Below, in pieces: positions 43,895-52,205 of a DNA stretch of 64,000 nucleotides. The position numbers were made by a program, and so were the translations under genes. Location of the stretch: positions 13,187 to 77,186 of the forward strand of contig NZ_JBFTER010000010.1 of assembly GCF_047229345.1 (NCBI RefSeq). The letters are read 5' to 3'. The notes beneath the pieces are model-generated. The model had not been told where the DNA came from, made no database searches, and saw nothing but the letters and a program-made list of their open reading frames with translations. Every line of letters starts with the position of its first letter. Position 1 is the first letter of the stretch. The stretch comes from Cellulomonas_A sp047229345. GTDB lineage: Bacteria; Actinomycetota; Actinomycetes; Actinomycetales; Cellulomonadaceae.

Positions 43895-45163
43895 ATGACC
43901 GAGACGACCGAGCCCTCGAGCACCCCCCGCTCCTTCTCCCAGCGCGCCCGCTGGGCCGTCCCGGCGGTCGCCGCCGTGGCCGTCGCCGGCGCGTTCGTCG
44001 CACCCCCGCTGCTCGCCTCCGCGGGCGCCGAGGGCCTGCCCGACGTGACCCCGGCCGAGCTCATCAGCTCCGTCGCCGCCGCCGAGCCCGTCCCGATGAG
44101 CGGCACGCTCGTCTACACCGCGCGCCTCGGGCTCCCCGAGATCCCGTTCGGCGAGGTCGGCGGCGCGGACCCGATCGCGCTGCTCGGCGGCAGCTCGACG
44201 CTGCGCGTGTGGACCGACGGGTCGGAGCGCTCGCGCGTCTCGCTGCTCGGGTCGGTCTCCGAGTACTCGGTCGTGCGTGACGGCGCCGAGGCGTGGACCT
44301 ACTCGAGCTCCGACGAGGAGGTCGTGCACTACGCGCTGAGCGCCGAGGACCAGGCCCGCTACGACGCGCTCGCCGAGCAGGCGCGCGCCGGGACGCTCCC
44401 CGAGGTCGCCGGCGAGCTGCCGACGCCCGACGAGGTCGCCGGGCACGTCCTGGCGCAGGCCGAGCAGTTCTCGTCGGTGACGCTCGACTCCGAGCTCACC
44501 GTCGCCGGGCGGGACGCGTACCAGCTCGTCGTGACGCCGAAGGCCGGCGCGGAGACGCTGATCGCCCGCACCGTGGTCGCGGTCGACGCGGAGACGTCGA
44601 CGCCGCTGCGCGTGCAGGTGTGGAGCACGCAGGACGAGGACGCCCCGGCGCTCGAGGTCGGCTTCACCGACGTCGCGTTCGAGGCACCCGACGACGCGGT
44701 GCTCGCGTTCTCCGCCCCGGCGGGTGCGAGCGTCAAGGACGTCGAGGTCCCGCTGCCGAGCGCCGCGGACCTCGCCCAGGTGCCGTCCGCGAAGGACGCG
44801 CAGGAGCTGCCCCCGGGCGTCACGGTCACGGGCACCGGCTGGGAGTCGGTCACCGAGGTCACCGGGCTCGACGTCGCGAACCTCGTCGCGGGCGACCCGG
44901 CCGCGCTCACGAGCGTCCCGGGCGCGGGGAAGAGCTTCGGCTCCGAGAGCGCGCAGGACCTCATCCAGGAGTTCGCGCCGACCGACGAGAACGGCCAGCA
45001 CGGCGTGCCGGACCTCGACACGAGCGCGCTCTACGACCAGCTCACGACCGAGGTCCCCGAGGGCCGGCTGCTGAGCTCGTCGCTGCTGAGCGTGCTCGTG
45101 ACGACCGACGGGCGCGTCTTCGCCGGGGCCGTTCCCGCGGACGTCCTGCGCGGGATGGCGTGA
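43895..45163 (+). CDS. LolA/RseB-like exported protein, first gene of an ABC operon
   Basis: A 422-residue protein with a short cytoplasmic head, one membrane helix (VPAVAAVAVAGAFVAPPLLA, about 26-45) and a large extracytoplasmic part. That part (VPMSGTLVYTARLGLP, LRVWTDGSERSRVSLLG and VVRDGAEAWTYSS) resembles the half-barrel LolA/LppX/RseB fold used to bind lipids or sense envelope. Actinobacterial loci with this gene followed by an ABC ATPase and permease are recurrent. Its stop overlaps the ATPase start (GTGA). Lipid or lipoprotein handling is an inference from fold similarity. Confidence 0.75.
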   Translation: MTETTEPSSTPRSFSQRARWAVPAVAAVAVAGAFVAPPLLASAGAEGLPDVTPAELISSVAAAEPVPMSGTLVYTARLGLPEIPFGEVGGADPIALLGGSSTLRVWTDGSERSRVSLLGSVSEYSVVRDGAEAWTYSSSDEEVVHYALSAEDQARYDALAEQARAGTLPEVAGELPTPDEVAGHVLAQAEQFSSVTLDSELTVAGRDAYQLVVTPKAGAETLIARTVVAVDAETSTPLRVQVWSTQDEDAPALEVGFTDVAFEAPDDAVLAFSAPAGASVKDVEVPLPSAADLAQVPSAKDAQELPPGVTVTGTGWESVTEVTGLDVANLVAGDPAALTSVPGAGKSFGSESAQDLIQEFAPTDENGQHGVPDLDTSALYDQLTTEVPEGRLLSSSLLSVLVTTDGRVFAGAVPADVLRGMA

Positions 45164-46182
45164 CGGGGACGACCGTGGCGTCCGACGTGACCGCGACGGC
45201 GGGCAGCGCACAGCTGCCCGCCGTCGGCGGCACGCCCGGCGACCACGACCTCGCGGTGCGGACCGACGGCCTGACCAAGCGCTTCCGCTCGGGTCAGGTC
45301 GCGGTCGACGGCATCGGGCTGCGCGTGCCGCGCGGCTCGGTGTACGGGTTCCTCGGCCCGAACGGCTCGGGCAAGACGACGACGATCCGGATGCTGCTCG
45401 GCCTCGTGCGGCCGACGAGCGGGCGGGCGTGGCTGCTCGACGGCGCGATGCCGGAGGCGGGCGCCACGGTGCTCCCCCGCGTCGGTGCGCTCGTCGAGGG
45501 ACCCGCGTTCCACCCCTACCTCACCGGGCGGGCCAACCTCGCCCGCCTCGACGCGAGCGACGCGACGGCCGACCCGCGCACGTCCCGCCGGCGCAGCGAG
45601 GACGCGCTCGAGCGCGTCGGGCTCTCCGCTGCCGCCGCGAAGCCGTACCGGCAGTACTCGCTCGGGATGAAGCAGCGCCTCGGGCTCGCCGCCGCGCTGC
45701 TGCGCCCCCGCGAGCTGCTCGTGCTCGACGAGCCGACCAACGGGCTCGACCCGCAGGGCACACGCGAGGTCCGCCACCTCGTGCGCGAGCTCGCCGACGC
45801 CGGCACGACCGTGCTCGTCTCCTCGCACCTGCTCGCCGAGATCGAGCAGGTGTGCACGCACATCGGGATCATGAGCCGGGGCCACCTGCTGCTGCAGGGC
45901 GAGCGCCAGGCGCTGACCGACCGCGGCACCGCGCACGTGGGCGTCACGACGTCGCTCGCGCACGTCGGCGCCGTCGCGGAGGTCCTGACGGGCCTCGGGC
46001 TCACCGAGGTCACGACCGACGGGCCGACCCTGCGCGCGCTGCTCGCGAGCACGCCGCCCGAGAAGATCTCGGCGGCGATCGTGCACGCAGGGCTCGACCT
46101 CGTGGGCCTCGAGGTCACGCGCCCGAGCCTCGAGCAGGTCTTCGTGGAGCTGACCGGGGAGGGCTTCGATGTCGCACGCTGA
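45160..46182 (+). CDS. ABC transporter ATP-binding protein
   Basis: A 340-residue ATPase of the multidrug/ABC-2 type. Walker A GPNGSGKTTTIRMLLGL, signature YSLGMKQRLGLAAALL and Walker B LLVLDEPTNGLDPQG are intact, with the H-loop SSHLLAEIEQ. Residues 225-340 form the extra C-terminal domain found in ABC-2 ATPases. GTG at 45160 overlaps the previous stop (GTGA); GTG 45175 is possible. It overlaps the permease start by 14 nt. Works with that permease to export an unknown substrate, likely under control of the divergent two-component system. Confidence 0.93.
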   Translation: MTGTTVASDVTATAGSAQLPAVGGTPGDHDLAVRTDGLTKRFRSGQVAVDGIGLRVPRGSVYGFLGPNGSGKTTTIRMLLGLVRPTSGRAWLLDGAMPEAGATVLPRVGALVEGPAFHPYLTGRANLARLDASDATADPRTSRRRSEDALERVGLSAAAAKPYRQYSLGMKQRLGLAAALLRPRELLVLDEPTNGLDPQGTREVRHLVRELADAGTTVLVSSHLLAEIEQVCTHIGIMSRGHLLLQGERQALTDRGTAHVGVTTSLAHVGAVAEVLTGLGLTEVTTDGPTLRALLASTPPEKISAAIVHAGLDLVGLEVTRPSLEQVFVELTGEGFDVAR

Positions 46183-47071
46183 GGCCCTCGGGCTCGTCGA
46201 CCCGCCCGCCGCCGCACCGGCCGCGGCGCCCGTCTCGGTCGCGCACCGGCGCGGCGCGTGGGCACGGCTGATGCGCAGCGAGCTGCGGCTCGTCTTCGGC
46301 CGGCGCCGCAACCAGGTCCTGCTCGCCGGGCTCGCCGCCGTCCCGCTGCTGCTCGGCACCGTGCTGCTCGTGACGCAGGACTCCGCGCTCGGCGGGCAGG
46401 GTCCCGGCTTCGTGGGGCGCGTGACGGGCAACGGGCTGTTCCTCGTGGTCGCCGCGCTGTTCCTGTGCCTGCCGTTCCTGCTGCCGCTCACCATCGGCAT
46501 CGCGTCGGGCGACGCCGTCGCGGGCGAGGCGTCCGCGGGGACGCTGCGCTACCTGCTGACCGTGCCCGTCTCGCGGACGCGGCTGCTCGGCGTCAAGGCG
46601 CTCGGCGCGCTCGCGTTCGCGGGTGCGGCGGTCCTCGCGATCGCGGTGGTCGCGTTCCTGACGGGTGCGGCGTACTTCGGCCTCGACGACATGGCGCTGC
46701 TGTCGGGGTCGACGATCCCGCTCGGCACCGGCATCGGGCGCATGGCCGGTGTCGTCGCGTACGTCGCCCTCTCCATGACGGGGCTCGTGGCCGTCGGGCT
46801 GTTCCTCTCGACGCTCACCGAGGTGCCGGTCGGGGCCATGGCGGCCACCGTCGTCGTCGCGATCGTCTCGGCGGTGCTCGACACCCTCCCGCAGCTCTCC
46901 GCGATCCACGGCGGGCTGCTCACGCACCACTGGCTCGACTTCGCGGAGTTCCTGCGCGTCGAGGTCGGCTGGGACGTGCTCGCGCAGGGGCTCGCGGTGC
47001 AGGGCGCGTGGGTCGTCGTGTTCGGCTCGCTCGCGTGGGCCCGGTTCACGACGGCCGACGTCTCGTCCTGA
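46169..47071 (+). CDS. ABC-2 type permease
   Basis: A 300-residue integral membrane protein with about six helices, beginning after a Pro/Ala-rich N-terminus (1-30) with SELRLVFGRRRNQVLLAG. Family markers are ASGDAVAGEASAGTLRYLLTVPVSRTRLLGVK, the hallmark motif of ABC-2 permeases. It overlaps the ATPase gene by 14 nt and is the last gene of the operon. A homodimer with two ATPase chains is the expected architecture. Confidence 0.92.
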   Translation: MSHAEALGLVDPPAAAPAAAPVSVAHRRGAWARLMRSELRLVFGRRRNQVLLAGLAAVPLLLGTVLLVTQDSALGGQGPGFVGRVTGNGLFLVVAALFLCLPFLLPLTIGIASGDAVAGEASAGTLRYLLTVPVSRTRLLGVKALGALAFAGAAVLAIAVVAFLTGAAYFGLDDMALLSGSTIPLGTGIGRMAGVVAYVALSMTGLVAVGLFLSTLTEVPVGAMAATVVVAIVSAVLDTLPQLSAIHGGLLTHHWLDFAEFLRVEVGWDVLAQGLAVQGAWVVVFGSLAWARFTTADVSS

Positions 47072-47162
47072 CGCCGGCACGCGGCGGCCCGCGGGTCGGC
47101 CCCGGCGGCTGCGGGGCGAGCGCGCTCCTCGCCCGGTGGCCGGTCGGGGCCGCCGCCGGGCC

Positions 47163-47960
47163 TCACGCGTCGAGGTCGGTCACGACCGCGTAGTGGTCCG
47201 ACGGCAGCACGCCGTCGACCTCCGCCGCGCCCGCGAGCACGCTCCCGTGCGCGCGGACCGGGCCCCCCGGGCTTCCCGGGCGTGCGTACACGTGGTCGAT
47301 CCGGCGGTCGATCTGCTTGACGGCCTCGAGGGGTGCGAACGGCACCGCGGAGCTGAGCGTCACGGCGTCCGGGTCCCCTCCGCCCGCGGTCCACAGGTCC
47401 GTCGCGACCGCGTCGAGCGGCGCGAGCTCGGGCGCGCCCGGGCCGGCGTTGAGGTCGCCCAGGAGCAGCACGGGGAGGTCGCCGTCGAGGCCCGGGTCCG
47501 TGAGCAGGCCCGCGAGCGCCCGGGTCTGCGCGAGGTGGTCGTCCGCGCGGTCGACCTCCCACTCGGTGCACGCGACGACCACGTGCAGCGGGCCCACGGG
47601 GTGGTCGAGAGTCGCGACGAGCGCGGCGGGCGGCTCCCGGTGCTGCGCCGGGAGCACGTGCCGGGCGACCTCGCGGACCGGCCAGCGGCTCACGAGCCCG
47701 ACGCCCATCTCGACGCCCACCTGCTCGGGGTGCTCGGCCGGCTCGGGCACGGGCGGGACCGAGATCGGCACGAACGCGGCGTGCTGCCCGAGGCGAGCGG
47801 CGAGCACGTCGGCCTGCGAGCGCCCGTCCGCACGCCAGGCCTCCTGGAGCCCGAGCACGTCCGGACGGACCGCCTCGACGACCGCCCCGATCGCCTCCTG
47901 GCGTGCCCGCCACGCCGGACCGCCGAAGCGCCACCACACGTTCCACGTCATGAGCCGCAC
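47163..47960 (-). CDS. Endonuclease/exonuclease/phosphatase-family hydrolase
   Basis: A 265-residue metal-dependent phosphoesterase. Signature segments: LMTWNVWWRFGG (Asn), DVLGLQEAWRA (metal Glu), LLLGDLNAGPGAPEL (Asp/Asn) and the C-terminal DRRIDHVYAR and PSDHYAVV (His pair). All catalytic positions are present. No signal peptide. Substrate could be DNA, a phospholipid or an inositol phosphate. GTG at 47960 is favoured because TACGGT (47967-47972) lies exactly 6 nt upstream, a leaderless promoter. Confidence 0.9.
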   Translation of the reverse strand: MRLMTWNVWWRFGGPAWRARQEAIGAVVEAVRPDVLGLQEAWRADGRSQADVLAARLGQHAAFVPISVPPVPEPAEHPEQVGVEMGVGLVSRWPVREVARHVLPAQHREPPAALVATLDHPVGPLHVVVACTEWEVDRADDHLAQTRALAGLLTDPGLDGDLPVLLLGDLNAGPGAPELAPLDAVATDLWTAGGGDPDAVTLSSAVPFAPLEAVKQIDRRIDHVYARPGSPGGPVRAHGSVLAGAAEVDGVLPSDHYAVVTDLDA

Positions 47961-48052
47961 CCGCCCACCGTAGGAACGCCGGCCCGCCGGAGGAAGGTGC
48001 GGCGGGTGCGAGGTCCGGAACCCGCCAGGCCCGCGGCGTGCCGGGCGGGGGT

Positions 48053-48132
48053 CCCGGGCTGCGCGGTGGCCGGGCTGCGGGGTAGCCGGGCTGCGCGCCG
48101 TCCGGGCTGCGCGGGTTCCGGGCTGCGCGGTG
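48053..48132. repeat. Five 16-bp tandem repeats
   Basis: Exactly five units of CCGGGCTGCGCGGTGT-like sequence occupy 48053-48068, 48069-48084, 48085-48100, 48101-48116 and 48117-48132; the first nine bases CCGGGCTGC are invariant and the last seven vary. The array lies in the 263-nt divergent gap between the EEP-type and VOC genes. Confidence 0.9.
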
Positions 48133-48223
48133 TCGGTGGGCGCCGGTAGACAGGGGGCGACGGAGCGCGCGTCCACGGGAGGCCCGCGGCGCGCGCACCA
48201 GCCCGACGACGAGGAGCACGCCC

Positions 48224-48619
48224 ATGCCGGTCCGCTGGTACTCCGTGGTGGTCGACTGCACCGACCTGCGGGCGCAGTCCGCGTGGTGGGCGCAGGTGCT
48301 CGACTGGGTCGTCGCCTACGAGGACGACGAGGAGTCGATGATCGTGCCGCCGCACGCGCTCGACGGGGCGCGGGACGTCCCGGTCGAGGAGCGGGGACCC
48401 GGTCTGTGCTTCGTGCAGGTCCCCGAGCGCAAGCAGGTCAAGAACCGCCTGCACCTCGACCTCGCGCCCCGCGCCGGCGAGGACCAGGCCGAGGCGGTCG
48501 AGCGGCTGCTCGCGCTCGGCGCGACGCGGGCCGACGTGGGGCAGGCCGGCGACGTCTCGTGGGTCGTGCTCGCCGATCCCGAGGGCAACGAGTTCTGCGT
48601 GCTGAGCCCGCGCGACTGA
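48224..48619 (+). CDS. VOC-family (glyoxalase-like) protein
   Basis: A 131-residue vicinal-oxygen-chelate protein with two beta-alpha-beta-beta-beta halves: VRWYSVVVDCTDLRAQSAWWAQVLDW and NRLHLDLAPRAGEDQAEAVERLLALGAT. The C-terminal LADPEGNEFCVLSP is the family's hallmark. Metal ligands are plausible (His in HLDL, Glu in NEFC) but substrate is not predictable. GAGGAG precedes the ATG. The next gene starts 4 nt after its stop, so they probably form an operon. Confidence 0.88.
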   Translation: MPVRWYSVVVDCTDLRAQSAWWAQVLDWVVAYEDDEESMIVPPHALDGARDVPVEERGPGLCFVQVPERKQVKNRLHLDLAPRAGEDQAEAVERLLALGATRADVGQAGDVSWVVLADPEGNEFCVLSPRD

Positions 48620-48622
48620 GCC

Positions 48623-49486
48623 GTGTTCGAGGGCTTCGCGGAGGACCGGGTCCCCGCCCGTGACGTGGACCTGCTCGTGCGTCACGGCGGGAGCGGCCCC
48701 GCGGTGCTGCTGCTGCACGGCCACCCGCGCACGTCCGCCACGTGGCACCGCGTCGCGCCCCTGCTCGTCGACCGCGGGTTCACGGTCGTGTGCCCGGACC
48801 TGCCCGGGTACGGGCGCTCCGGGAAGCCGCGTCCCGCGCCGGGGCACGAGCCGCACGCCAAGCGTGCGGTCGCGGAGCGGCTGCTCACGGTGATGCGGGC
48901 GCTCGGGCACGAGCGGTTCTGCGTCGCCGGGCACGACCGCGGCAGCTACTCCGCGCTGCGCCTCGCGCTGGACCACCCGGGCGTCGTGGACCGCGTCGCA
49001 CTGCTCGACTGCCTGCCGATCAGCGAGCACCTCGCGCGCGCGGACGCCCGGTTCGCGACCGCCTGGTGGCACTGGTTCTTCTACGCCCAGCCCGAGCTCC
49101 CGGAGCGGGTGATCACCGCGGACCCGGACGCCTGGTACCGCGGCGACCCCGAGGTCATGGGGCACGAGAACCACGCCGAGTGGCGCGCGGCGGTGCGGGA
49201 CCCCGAGGTCGTGCGCGGCATGCTCGAGGACTACCGCGCCGGGCTCACGGTGGACCGGCGCGACGAGGAGGCCGACCGGGCCGCGCGGCGCGGGGTCGAG
49301 CCGCCGCTGCTCGTGCTGTGGTCGACGCGCGACGACCTCGAGCAGCTCTACGGGGACCCACTGGGGATCTGGCGGGACTGGGCGCGCGACGTCCGGGGTC
49401 ACGGCATCGACTCGGGGCACCACGTGGCCGAGGAGGCGCCCGGCCCGCTGGCCGCGGCGCTCGCCGCGTTCTTCGGCGCCCGTTGA
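48623..49486 (+). CDS. Alpha/beta hydrolase (haloacid/haloalkane dehalogenase-like)
   Basis: A 287-residue hydrolase. HGHPRTSATWHRVAPLLVDRGFTVVCPDLPGYGRSGKP and the nucleophile elbow CVAGHDRGSYSAL (catalytic Asp in HDRG) match fluoroacetate dehalogenase/epoxide-hydrolase-like enzymes, where Asp replaces Ser. The acid and His are consistent with DLEQLYGDPLG and GHGIDSGHHVAEEAP. Natural substrate unknown. GTG at 48623 follows the VOC gene by 4 nt. Confidence 0.85.
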   Translation: MFEGFAEDRVPARDVDLLVRHGGSGPAVLLLHGHPRTSATWHRVAPLLVDRGFTVVCPDLPGYGRSGKPRPAPGHEPHAKRAVAERLLTVMRALGHERFCVAGHDRGSYSALRLALDHPGVVDRVALLDCLPISEHLARADARFATAWWHWFFYAQPELPERVITADPDAWYRGDPEVMGHENHAEWRAAVRDPEVVRGMLEDYRAGLTVDRRDEEADRAARRGVEPPLLVLWSTRDDLEQLYGDPLGIWRDWARDVRGHGIDSGHHVAEEAPGPLAAALAAFFGAR

Positions 49487-49501
49487 ACCGACGCGGGATC
49501 C

Positions 49502-49531
49502 TTGACGTGCAGGTATTTACCTGCATAACGT
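49502..49531 (+). promoter_or_regulatory. ArsR-SRPBCC promoter with operator filling the -35/-10 spacer
   Basis: TTGACG (49502-49507) and TAACGT (49526-49531) are separated by exactly 18 nt, and those 18 nt, TGCAGGTATTTACCTGCA, are a perfect palindrome (8-nt arms, TT centre). The start codon follows 5 nt after the -10, so the message is leaderless. Binding of the encoded ArsR-like domain would block the promoter completely. Confidence 0.88.
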
Positions 49532-49536
49532 GAATC

Positions 49537-50310
49537 GTGACCGACGACGGGGACGACGTGTTCAAGGCGCTCGCCGACCGCACCCGCCGCCTGCTGCTCG
49601 ACCGGCTGCACGAGCGGAACGGTCAGACCCTCGGCGAGCTCGCCGACGGCACCGGGATGGCGCGGCAGTCCGTGACGCAGCACCTCGACCTGCTCGAGGC
49701 CGCGAACCTCGTCAGCACCGTGCGGCAGGGCAGGACCCGGCTGCACTACCTCAACCCGGTCCCCCTCCACGAGCTCCAGGAGCGGTGGATCGACAAGTTC
49801 GAGCGCCCGCGCCTGCGGGCCCTCAGCGACCTACGACGACGAGCGGAGGACGCCATGGCCGAGACGCCGGCGTTCGTGTACGTGACCTACATCGACGCGA
49901 CCCCGGAGCGGGTCTGGGAGGCGCTCACCGACGCCGACCTGACCGCGCGGTACTGGGGCCACAGCAACGTGTCCGACTGGCAGGTCGGCTCGGGCTGGGA
50001 GCACCGGCGCACCGACGGCAGCGGGACCGCCGACGTCGTCGGCACGGTGCTCGAGAGCGAGCCCCCGCACCGGCTCGTGACGACGTGGGCGCTGCCGGGC
50101 GCGGACCTCGTCGAGGGCTCCTCGCGCGTCACGTTCGACGTCGCGCGCTACGGCACGATCACCCGGCTCACGGTCACGCACGTCGACCTGACCGAGGAGG
50201 ACCGCCGCGAGGCGGCGTCCGGCTGGGCCGCGGTGCTGTCCAACCTCAAGACGTTCGTCGAGACCGGGCGGACGCTCTCCGAGGTGCCGTGGGCGCGGGA
50301 CCGCACGTGA
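49537..50310 (+). CDS. ArsR-family regulator fused to an SRPBCC domain
   Basis: A 257-residue fusion. Residues 1-90 form an ArsR winged helix (VFKALADRTRRLLLDRLHERNGQTLGELADG, helix 3 MARQSVTQHLDLLEAANLV and wing RQGRTRLHYL). Residues 105-255 form an SRPBCC/AHSA1 domain (FVYVTYIDATPERVWEALTDADLTARYWGH), a hydrophobic-ligand cavity. No metal-binding Cys is seen, so the ligand is probably a small hydrophobic molecule. Its own promoter holds the palindrome it likely recognises. Stop overlaps the GH16-like gene start (GTGA), so both are co-expressed. Confidence 0.92.
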   Translation: MTDDGDDVFKALADRTRRLLLDRLHERNGQTLGELADGTGMARQSVTQHLDLLEAANLVSTVRQGRTRLHYLNPVPLHELQERWIDKFERPRLRALSDLRRRAEDAMAETPAFVYVTYIDATPERVWEALTDADLTARYWGHSNVSDWQVGSGWEHRRTDGSGTADVVGTVLESEPPHRLVTTWALPGADLVEGSSRVTFDVARYGTITRLTVTHVDLTEEDRREAASGWAAVLSNLKTFVETGRTLSEVPWARDRT

Positions 50311-51146
50311 GCCCGGGGCCCGCACGCGGCGGCCCGCCCGACCGCGACGGCTACGAGCTCGAGTTCGAGGACACCTTCGAGGGCCCCGACCTCGACCCCG
50401 CCCGGTGGGTCCCGCACTACCTCCCGCAGTGGAGCTCGCGCGCGGCGTCGGCCGCCCGGTACGCGCTCGGGGACGGCACCCTGCGGCTCCGGGTCGAGGA
50501 GGACCAGCCGCCGTGGTGCCCCGACCTCGACGGGCAGCTACGCGTGTCCTCGCTCCAGACGGGGGTGCTCTCGGGCCCCGTCGGCAGCCGCGTCGGGCAG
50601 CACCGGTTCCACCCCGACGCGGTCGTGCGGGAGGCGCAGGAGGAGCAGCGGCTCTGGACCCCGCAGTACGGCTGGGTCGAGATGCGCGCCCGTGCGACCG
50701 ACGACCCCGCGGCGATGGTCGCGCTGTGGATGATCGGCGTCGAGGACTCCCCCGAGCGCTCGGCGGAGATCTGCGTCGCGGAGATCTTCGGCCGGGACGT
50801 CCGCCCCGACCGGGCGCTCGTCGGGATGGGCGTGCACCCGTTCGGCGACCCCACGATCGTGGACGAGTTCGCCGCGCAGCCCGTCGCGATCGACGCGCGC
50901 GAGGCGCACACCTACGCGGTCGACTGGACGCCCGAGCACGTGGACTTCCTCGTCGACGGCGTGCACGTCACGCGCGTCGCGCAGTCCCCCGCGTACCCGA
51001 TGCAGCTCATGCTGAACGTGTACGCGTTCCCGGCGGCCGACGGCGGCCCGCCGCCCGGGCCGTGGCCCAAGGACTTCGTCGTCGAGCACGTGCGCGGGTA
51101 CCGGCGGGCGGACGGGCCGAGCGGGCTGACGGGCGGAGCAGGCTGA
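50307..51146 (+). CDS. Cytosolic GH16-like protein with altered catalytic motif
   Basis: A 279-residue GH16-fold protein. It starts GYELEFEDTFEGPDLDPARWV, shows YGWVEMRARATDDPAAM and, at the catalytic position, AEICVAEIFGRD: the two Glu remain but the Asp of the GH16 motif ExDxxE is Cys. C-terminal strands (HTYAVDWTPEHVDFLVDGVHV) are typical. There is no signal peptide. Coupled by GTGA overlap to the ArsR-SRPBCC regulator. Either a divergent intracellular glucan hydrolase or a carbohydrate-binding protein without normal activity. Confidence 0.82.
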   Translation: MSPGPARGGPPDRDGYELEFEDTFEGPDLDPARWVPHYLPQWSSRAASAARYALGDGTLRLRVEEDQPPWCPDLDGQLRVSSLQTGVLSGPVGSRVGQHRFHPDAVVREAQEEQRLWTPQYGWVEMRARATDDPAAMVALWMIGVEDSPERSAEICVAEIFGRDVRPDRALVGMGVHPFGDPTIVDEFAAQPVAIDAREAHTYAVDWTPEHVDFLVDGVHVTRVAQSPAYPMQLMLNVYAFPAADGGPPPGPWPKDFVVEHVRGYRRADGPSGLTGGAG

Positions 51147-51164
51147 CGGGCGGAGCAGGCTGAC
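51119..51164 (+). repeat. 17-bp tandem repeat spanning the GH16-like stop codon
   Basis: Two identical units GGGCGGAGCAGGCTGAC (51131-51147 and 51148-51164) follow a partial copy (51119-51130). The GH16-like reading frame enters the first unit and ends at its TGA (51144-51146). This is a short repeat at a gene end, as with others here. Confidence 0.8.
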
Positions 51165-51210
51165 CGTCACGTGAACGAGCAGCGCCCACCCGCCCGCCGG
51201 CCCCGACCGG

Positions 51211-52056
51211 TCAGCCTCGCGACCGGCGCGCGGTGACGAGCAGGTACTCCCAGTCCATGACCGTCGCGCCGTCCGCCTGGCGCGCGTGGCCGGCGGCGAG
51301 GGCCGCGAGCGCCTCGTCGAGCTCCGCGGCCCGCTCGGCGTCGTCCCCGATCGCGCGGTACACCGCGATCGTCGGGCCGTAGCACGCCTTGAAGAAGTCC
51401 CGGAAGTCCTCGGGGGCCGCGAACCGGTCCACCGTGAGCGTGCGTCGCTCGACCACCACGTCGTCCACCCCGTCGCCGAGCAGCGCCCGCACGTGCTCCT
51501 CGCGCCCCCACAGCGGAGGCGGCTGCGCGCCGGGCGGGGACGCCGGCGCGTAGGGCTTCATCGTCGCGAACATCTGCCCGACGAAGCCCTCGGGCGTCCA
51601 GCTGAGCACCCCGACGCGACCACCGGGACGGACGACGCGCACGAGCTCGTCCGCCGCCCGGGAGTGGTGCGGCGCGAACATGATCCCGATGCACGAGAGC
51701 GCGACGTCGAACTCGCCGTCGGCGAACGGCAGCGCCTCGGCATCGGCCTCGCGCCACTCGACGTCGAGCCCGCGACCGTCCGCCGCGCGCCGGCCCGCCT
51801 CGAGCAGCGCCGGGGTCAGGTCCGAAGCGACCACCCGCGCGCCCGCGAGCGCCGCGGGCAGCGACGCGTTCCCCGACCCGGCCGCGACGTCGAGCACCCG
51901 CTCCCCCGGCCCGACCCGCAACGCGTCCACGAGCGCGGGCCCGAGGCCGCCGACGACCTCGCTCGCGACCGCCGGGTAGTCACCGAGCGCCCACATCGCC
52001 CGGTGCCGGGCCTTGAGCGCGCGGTCCGCGTCCGTCGCGTCGACGATCTCCGTCAT
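51211..52056 (-). CDS. Class I SAM-dependent methyltransferase
   Basis: A 281-residue Rossmann methyltransferase. Motif I is VLDVAAGSGNASL, the acidic end of strand 2 is VVASDLTPALLEAG, motif II is EADAEALPFADGEFDVALSCIG, motif IV is VVRPGGRVGVLSW. This is the UbiE/Methyltransf_11 type, small-molecule acting. ATG at 52056 has GGAGGACGGAT upstream. Substrate unknown. A DoxX gene precedes it on the same strand by 149 nt. Confidence 0.88.
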   Translation of the reverse strand: MTEIVDATDADRALKARHRAMWALGDYPAVASEVVGGLGPALVDALRVGPGERVLDVAAGSGNASLPAALAGARVVASDLTPALLEAGRRAADGRGLDVEWREADAEALPFADGEFDVALSCIGIMFAPHHSRAADELVRVVRPGGRVGVLSWTPEGFVGQMFATMKPYAPASPPGAQPPPLWGREEHVRALLGDGVDDVVVERRTLTVDRFAAPEDFRDFFKACYGPTIAVYRAIGDDAERAAELDEALAALAAGHARQADGATVMDWEYLLVTARRSRG

Positions 52057-52205
52057 ATCCGTCCTCCTCGTCGGTGCCCCCGCACGCCGGGCGGGGGTCA
52101 CCTGTGCGGAGCCCGGGGCAGGACCGCAGATACCGAGGGCGTCGTCGAGCGCGTGCGCGGTACCGCCGGGCGGACGGCCCGAGCCGGCTCCTACGAGGGT
52201 CGGCG

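Noticed and set aside
48053..48132. CRISPR array
   Set aside because: Units are 16 bp and contiguous without spacers, and there are no cas genes.
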